This document shows positions 55,076 through 64,000 of a stretch of 64,000 nt of DNA, one piece after another; position 1 is the first letter of the stretch, and each line of letters begins with the position of its first letter. The notes beneath the pieces were generated by a model. It was not told the origin of the DNA. It did no database searches and saw only the letters and a list, made by a program, of their open reading frames with translations. Source of the DNA: Lichenicoccus sp963693035 (lineage in GTDB: Bacteria > Pseudomonadota > Alphaproteobacteria > Acetobacterales > Acetobacteraceae); NCBI GenBank assembly GCA_963693035.2, contig CAXMMQ010000010.1, positions 1 through 64,000 on the forward strand, in the 5' to 3' direction. The translations under genes were made by a program, and so were the position numbers.

Positions 55076-56755
55076 GTGCGGAGCAGGGCGATCTCGCTAC
55101 GGGTGCGTCGATGGGCCAGGACACCGGGCGCATTCCGGTTCGGAGCGCCGCGGGCATTGGCGGCTTCCCTCCTGCTGTCGGGTTGCGCGGTCGGCCCGGA
55201 CTTCAAGCCGCCCAGCCTGTGGTCGCCCAGCAGTTGGCTCGGCGTTCGGCAGGTTGCGGCGTTCCATCCGGCGACGGATGCCGCGCACCGAAGCGCTCAT
55301 GTTGCCCGCGTCGCCAGCGTGCCCGTCGAGGCGCCTCCCGATGCGCACTGGTGGGACCAGTTCGGCGACCCCGAACTGAGCGCGCTCGAGGTCCGGGTGG
55401 CGCATGCGAATCTCGATGTACGGCTGGCGACGATCAGGCTGGTGGAGAGCCGAGCACAGTTGCGGGTGACGGCGTCGAGCCAATGGCCGTCCCTTACGGG
55501 AGCCGCCGCCTATTCACGCGATCAGTACAGCTCCAAGGAGGTCGAGCGCGGCCTGTCGGACTCGGTGTCGTCGGGCGGCTTGAGCGGGTTGCTCGGCAGC
55601 AATAACCTCAACGCGCTGCGCGGGGAAGCGGGGTCGATCAAGATCCCGGCATTGGACGAGTGGCAGGACGGCATCGATGCATCCTGGGAGCTCGATCTGT
55701 GGGGGCGGGTCAGGCGTTCGGTGGAGTCCGCCCACGCCAGCTTGCAGGCGTCCGAAGAGGATCGCCGGTCGGTCCTGATCACCCAGTTCTCGGAGGTTGC
55801 GCGCGACTACATGACGTTGCGCGGCGATCAGGCGCAGCTTGCGATCCTGCACGACAATCTGCGGGTGGCGCAGCAGTCGGTGGCTCTGACGAGGCAACGC
55901 TTTACCGGGGGGTTGACGACCGACCTTGATGTCGAGAACGCGATCTCGCAGGTCGACGCCACCGCCGCACAGATACCGGACCTGGAGCGCCAGGTCGCTG
56001 AGCAGATCAACGCGCTTGGCTACCTGCTCGGCGAGCCGCCGCAGGCGCTGCGCGACGAACTCGAGCGGACCAACCGGATCCCGCCGGTGCCGCCGGCCGT
56101 GCCGGTCGGAGTACCGTCGGAGTTGGCGCGCCGGCGCCCGGACATCAGGGAGGCGGAGGCGCAGTTGCATGCGGCGACCGCCACTGTGGGTGTTGCGGTG
56201 GCGAACTTCTATCCGAAGATCACCTTGAGCGCCGGCTTGAACTTCGAGTCGCTGTCATTGCGCGATCTCGGTTTCTGGAGCGCGCGCGCATACAATGTCG
56301 GCCCGTCGATCAGCCTGCCGATCTTCCAGGGCGGACGCCTGCGCGGGCAGTTGCAGTTGAACGAGGCGCAGCAGCAGGAGGCGGCGATCAACTACCAGAA
56401 GACGGTGCTGCAGGCGTGGCAGGATGTCGACAATGCGCTGACTTCCTACGGGGACGAGCAGCGGCGGCGTGACGCCCTCGATCGCTCCGTGCGCTCCTAC
56501 GGGCGGGCGCTGGACCTGGCGCGGCAGCAATATGCGAACGGCTTGCAGACGTTCCTGAACGTGCTGGACGCGGAGCGCAGCCTTTTTAATGCGCGAGGGC
56601 AGTTGGCGAGCAGCACTGCCACGGTGTCGTCGGACCTCGTGCAGCTCTACAACGCGCTGGGAGGCGGCTGGGAGGACACCTTCCCGGTGTCGCCTGCCGC
56701 GCAGCCGCACGGCCAGACGAGTGCGGCAGCCGCAACATCGGAAGCGCCGTTGTGA
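55076..56755 (+). CDS. NodT-type efflux outer-membrane lipoprotein
   Basis: A 559-residue outer-membrane factor of the RND efflux type. The lipobox is LLLSGCAVGPDFKPP with Cys at about residue 37. The two OEP repeats are visible: DAHWWDQFGDPELSALEVRV, the coiled-coil helices with AQIPDLERQVAEQINALGYL, and GVPSELARRRPDIREAEAQL, PSISLPIFQGGRLRGQLQLN in the second half. It would form the exit duct of a drug efflux pump. No membrane-fusion protein or RND pump lies next to it. It starts with GTG at 55076 downstream of the palindromic operator. Confidence 0.88.
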   Translation: MRSRAISLRVRRWARTPGAFRFGAPRALAASLLLSGCAVGPDFKPPSLWSPSSWLGVRQVAAFHPATDAAHRSAHVARVASVPVEAPPDAHWWDQFGDPELSALEVRVAHANLDVRLATIRLVESRAQLRVTASSQWPSLTGAAAYSRDQYSSKEVERGLSDSVSSGGLSGLLGSNNLNALRGEAGSIKIPALDEWQDGIDASWELDLWGRVRRSVESAHASLQASEEDRRSVLITQFSEVARDYMTLRGDQAQLAILHDNLRVAQQSVALTRQRFTGGLTTDLDVENAISQVDATAAQIPDLERQVAEQINALGYLLGEPPQALRDELERTNRIPPVPPAVPVGVPSELARRRPDIREAEAQLHAATATVGVAVANFYPKITLSAGLNFESLSLRDLGFWSARAYNVGPSISLPIFQGGRLRGQLQLNEAQQQEAAINYQKTVLQAWQDVDNALTSYGDEQRRRDALDRSVRSYGRALDLARQQYANGLQTFLNVLDAERSLFNARGQLASSTATVSSDLVQLYNALGGGWEDTFPVSPAAQPHGQTSAAAATSEAPL

Positions 56756-57174
56756 CGGCAATGGCCTCGGGATGCGTTTTCCAGGTTGACCCGTGCTGGC
56801 ATCGGGCCTAAATCCCCGCCTGTCGCGCTGCCCTGGTGAGAAAGAGCTTGGCTCTTCTGGTTGGGGTTTGCTAGTGTCTTTGGCTGCGTTCGGGGGCTTT
56901 GGTCTCGAGCGATTTGTTCCTTGAAAGTAGAATAGGCTGAGGAAGGGATATGTTGGCGGCGTCTTAGCTGTTGTGTGCAGTGATGTGCGTGATGGGGTTA
57001 CTGGTTTGATGGGGTTTCGGGTGGATGAGCCTGGGGTTTTGTTTGTCTGGTGCTTTAGGATGTTTGTCTGACGTATTTCTTTATTATGCGTAGACGGATG
57101 TTTCGAGTTCAGATTACGAGCTTATGGGTCTGTTTGTTTAAGCTGGTCTGCCTGAGGGTGGGTTGGTTTGGATG
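56756..57174. other. leader region of the rRNA operon
   Basis: About 420 bases without coding potential, markedly AT-richer than the surroundings, as is usual before rRNA genes. It contains the promoter candidate at 56786 and leader RNA. Near its end, a strand of GGTTGGTTTGGATGAACC runs into the 16S start. Confidence 0.6.
56786..56814 (+). promoter_or_regulatory. candidate rRNA operon promoter
   Basis: TTGACC (56786-56791), a 17-base spacer and TAAATC (56809-56814) fit a housekeeping -35/-10 pair. It lies about 360 bases before the 16S gene; other promoters in the leader are possible. Confidence 0.4.
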
Positions 57175-58674
<1,500 letters not shown>

Positions 58675-58835
58675 AGGATGATGTCTGACGCGGGTTGTGG
58701 CGTGCCATGACTTGCTTGGAGATCTCCATAAAAGTCCTGTGTTGGATCAATGCAGGCGTGCCTGGATCCTTTTGAGGGCCAGTGGCCTTGGCGCCGTCAA
58801 CATATCCCTTCCTGCAGTAACCGGACGATCTGTTC

Positions 58836-58912
<77 letters not shown>

Positions 58913-58952
58913 CGGAAGCTGTCTGCTCCCGCCTGCTGCTGGCGATCCGACG

Positions 58953-59027
58953 TGCCTTTCCTGTGCTCCGGTGCTCACGGCCACACGAGGCCGCTCCGCT
59001 CCGGTGCTCGGAAAGACACGCCGGCCC
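58953..59027. repeat. dispersed imperfect palindrome, copy 2
   Basis: This stretch between tRNA-Ile and tRNA-Ala matches 15343-15431 closely (CTTTCCTGTGCTCCGGTGC at the start and GCTCCGGTGCTCGGAAAG at the end), with a shorter centre. It can fold imperfectly on itself, CTTTCC pairing with GGAAAG. Confidence 0.6.
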
Positions 59028-59095
59028 GCGGCCTTGCAGGCCGCTCTCATCCAGCATCAGACGGGATCAGACAGCTTCCGAGCGTACACGGCCTT

Positions 59096-59171
59096 GGGGG
59101 CGTAGCTCAGCTGGGAGAGCACCTGCTTTGCAAGCAGGGGGTCGTCGGTTCGATCCCGTCCGCCTCCACCA
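59096..59171 (+). tRNA. tRNA-Ala (TGC)
   Basis: Second spacer tRNA. Acceptor GGGGGCG pairs with CGCCTCC, the anticodon loop TTTGCAA carries TGC, and CCA is encoded. Confidence 0.97.
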
Positions 59172-59530
59172 GGTTGGTGTCGAGGTTATGGGATTGTTCA
59201 TGAGGTTACTGTAGGAAAGCCGGGATCAGGCTTGTGTGCATGGGATCATCCGCGGATGCGGAGGTTTTGTGTGTGTGGGCTTTGATGTGAGTGTTCTTTG
59301 TCAGTGTGAAGAGGTTGGTGCGCGTCTGTTCGTGCCGCGATCGGGTTGTCTGACCCTGTCGGGATCGCATGCCGTGAGGTGTGTGGTTTTGACTGTAAGA
59401 TCGTGGGAAAGCGGACAGAGGCGTGAAGTGAAGTGACGACTTGTCGTGATCTCGGTCATGGCGCGTCGGGAGCTTCATCCATGATCTGTGTCAAAGCGGG
59501 TGTGGATGGTTCCTGTGCGTGTTGTGGTGG
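59172..59530. other. tRNA-Ala to 23S spacer
   Basis: About 360 bases of transcribed spacer without a gene. It should contain the processing stem of the 23S precursor. I see no further repeats or tRNA in it. Confidence 0.6.
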
Positions 59531-62305
<2,775 letters not shown>

Positions 62306-62408
62306 AACAACACACCACCACACGCACAGCAGTCATCCACATCACACCACACCGCGCACCAAACCCACATCACACTCGCCCGAACCCCACCCAAGGTTGG
62401 CTCGGACG

Positions 62409-62525
62409 ACCTGGTGGCCATGGCGGGGAATGATCCACCCGATCCCATCCCGAACTCGGCCGTGAAAACCCCCAGCGCCCATGATACTGCATCCCAAGAT
62501 GCGGGAAAGTCGGTCGCCGCCAGGT
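62409..62525 (+). rRNA. rrf: 5S ribosomal RNA
   Basis: The sequence from CCTGGTGGCCATGGCGGGGA to GTCGGTCGCCGCCAGG has matching ends that form helix I, and contains CCCGATCCCATCCCGAACTC, the 5S landmark. The ends are approximate. Confidence 0.95.
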
Positions 62526-62592
62526 CTTCCAAACCAACCCCATACACACCACACACACACACGCAGAGGCCGTCAACCGACAGCCTCAATAC

Positions 62593-62669
<77 letters not shown>

Positions 62670-62700
62670 CTTTCAACGAACACGCGAACGCATCACGAAC

Positions 62701-62725
62701 GCCGGCCACTTGGGCCGGCTTCCTT
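62701..62725 (+). terminator. rRNA operon terminator
   Basis: GCCGGCC (62701-62707) and GGCCGGC (62713-62719) pair around a 5-base loop ACTTG, followed by TTCCTT. It lies 32 bases after tRNA-fMet. Confidence 0.75.
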
Positions 62726-62777
62726 GCGTCTCCTGCATCCGCCATGCCCGGCGCCAGACTGGCCGCGATCTCGCCGC

Positions 62778-63599
62778 TCACGTCGACCTCCAGCGTATCC
62801 CTCCGGGGGCTCTATGACGCTGCCCCCGACGTATCCTCGTTGATAAGCAGAATCCTGTTTCTGTATTCCGCTGCTCGCGGCGGGTTGCAAAGGCTGCTGG
62901 GGTGAGCCCGTTGAGGCTCATAAGCGGGCGGGTGTGGTTGTAGTCGATCCTCCATGCCTCGATGATGCGACGTGCCGCAGCCGGGCTTCTGAACAGGTGC
63001 TCGTTCAGGCACTCGTCCCTGAACCGACCGTTGAAGCTCTCCACGAACCCGTTCTGCTGCGGCTTGCCGGGCGCGATGTAGTGCCACAGCACGCCGCGCT
63101 CCTCCTGCCACTGCAGGATCGCGTGCGACGTCAACTCGGTGCCCTTGTCGCTGACGATCATCGCCGGGCGCCCACGGAGCTCGCTGATCCGGTCCAGCTC
63201 ACGCTCGACCCGCAGACCGGACAGCGACGTATCGACCACCAGGGCGAGGCACTCACGGGTGAAGTCGTCCACCACCGCCAGCACACGGGACCGGCGGCCG
63301 CCGTTGAGAGCATCAAAGACGAAGTCGAGCGACCAGCGCCGGTTTGGCGCCTCCGGCAGGAAGGCAGGCTTGGCGAGTGCGACGTTGGTGCGGTCGAGAT
63401 AGGAAAGCAGGGAGATGCCGATCATCATCGGCAGCAGGGCCCTGATCGCCTCGCGGGCAGCGGCGTCGTCACGCTCTTGCTCAAGAGCAGCTTTGCCGCC
63501 CAGGCCAGCGACCCCACTGGTCATTCCCCATCTCCCGATCGAGGGGCGGCTCTCACGGCCGATTGCGCCGACTTGCCGGCCGAAGTGTCTTGGCAGCAC
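62778..63599 (-). pseudogene. IS3-family transposase fragment fused to the start of an MFS transporter
   Basis: One continuous 273-residue frame. Residues about 48-80 read REAIRALLPMMIGISLLSYL then DRTNVALAKP, which is the start and first helix of a major facilitator transporter. From LPEAPNRRW on, the text is the DDE integrase core of an IS3-type OrfB: SLDFVFDAL with the first Asp, IVSDKGTELTSHAILQ with the second, and QNGFVESFNGRFRDE with the Glu. The transposase lacks its N-terminal half, and the transporter everything after its first helix. The junction is near 63355. It is most likely the product of insertion plus deletion, not a functional protein. Confidence 0.7.
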
Positions 63600-63689
63600 G
63601 ATGCCCGGATCAGGTCAGTTGTCCAGCCGTTCGCGGACACGGGTCATGACGATCCCGCGAAGGGCATCGTCGGCCAGCGCTCGGGCGGC

Positions 63690-64000
63690 TCAGCGCTTTT
63701 CCTGGCGCTTCACGTCGCGCCAGAGCTGCTCCATCGCGTCGAGATCCAGTTCCGCGAAGGATGATCCGGCGGTTTCCGCCGCCTGCTCCATCGCCTCGAA
63801 CCGGCGGCTGAACTTGGCATTGGCCTGGCGCAGGCAGGCTTCCGGGTCCAGGCCGAGCTTGCGGGCGAGGTTGGCCACGGTGAACAGGACATCGCCGAGT
63901 TCGTCGGCGAGCCTGGCGGGGTGGCGCTCCGGCAGCTCGGCTCGCAACTCCGCAACCTCCTCGTCGAGCTTGTCGAGGATGCGCGGCGCATCCGGCCAGT
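63690..64000 (-). CDS. mazG: nucleoside triphosphate pyrophosphohydrolase MazG, C-terminal part (start lies beyond the window)
   Basis: The visible 103 residues are the second MazG domain: KLDEEVAELRAELPER with the metal-binding EExxE, then HPARLADELGDVLFTVANLA with the second ExxD, and the family end RFEAMEQAAETAG ... EQLWRDVKRQ. MazG hydrolyses non-canonical or alarmone-related nucleoside triphosphates. The 5' end lies to the right of the window. Confidence 0.9.
   Translation of the reverse strand, partial: WPDAPRILDKLDEEVAELRAELPERHPARLADELGDVLFTVANLARKLGLDPEACLRQANAKFSRRFEAMEQAAETAGSSFAELDLDAMEQLWRDVKRQEKR

Overview
The window is GC-rich alphaproteobacterial chromosome. The rRNA operon (16S, tRNA-Ile, tRNA-Ala, 23S, 5S, tRNA-fMet) has 16S variable-region wording that I recognise as Acetobacteraceae (Rhodospirillales). 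Gene orders agree: erpA / argS-position gene / SPOR / nagZ / scpA / scpB / tatB / tatC / serS, and dcd / murA / hisG / hisD / infA / maf / RNase G / yacG. I cannot name the genus from sequence alone.

Layout. 1-850: end of an AtzE-type amidase and a DUF3225 partner. 1024-3003: a GH16-like secreted protein with Gly-rich repeats. 3.0-3.7 kb: DUF4337 membrane protein and tRNA-Cys. 3.9-15.3 kb: a chemotaxis and partner-switching cluster (STAS, CheY, CheA, CheW, three-PAS soluble MCP, CheR, CheD, CheB, a decayed anti-sigma kinase/SpoIIE phosphatase, an MCP-like protein, a second STAS protein). The second STAS gene carries an 8-bp tandem repeat inside its reading frame. 15.5-30 kb: isoaspartyl methyltransferase-like protein, TolC-type protein, PopZ, ValS, RlpA, ExoIII, ErpA, an ArgRS-like protein with no catalytic core at the usual argS position, then SPOR, NagZ, ScpA, ScpB, TatB, TatC, SerS. 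30-44.4 kb: LysE exporter, DUF815 ATPase, YajC, SodB, phytoene-synthase-like protein, UvrA, Ssb, a chloride-channel remnant, GyrA, CoaD, cyclophilin, tRNA-Lys, a polysaccharide-type ABC exporter and tRNA-Phe. 44.5-51.2 kb: a minus-strand housekeeping block from yacG to dcd and a small basic protein. 51.7-54.2 kb: a small genomic island in the 3' half of tRNA-Thr, bounded by a 42-bp direct repeat, with a dead tyrosine recombinase and a GT61 glycosyltransferase. 54.2-56.8 kb: TetR regulator divergent from an orphan NodT-type outer-membrane efflux protein. 57.2-62.7 kb: rRNA operon. 62.8-64 kb: an IS3-type transposase fragment fused in frame to the start of an MFS transporter, then the end of mazG.

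How it works together. The 4-15 kb cluster codes an almost complete chemosensory pathway: soluble PAS receptor, CheA/CheW core, CheR/CheB/CheD adaptation and CheY output. STAS proteins flank it at both ends, with the ruins of their presumed kinase/phosphatase partner inside. The 22-30 kb block combines chromosome segregation (ScpAB), envelope recycling (NagZ, SPOR), Tat export and tRNA charging. The 44-51 kb block is a conserved translation, RNA-processing, histidine and peptidoglycan neighbourhood.

Quality caution. gyrA (two indels), uvrA (three) and an ABC permease (one) are broken by single-base indels, several in C/G runs. gyrA is essential, so I infer that these are mostly sequence errors. 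That lowers confidence in the other frameshift-based pseudogene calls here, except where several kinds of damage coincide (integrase, chloride channel, SpoIIE region).
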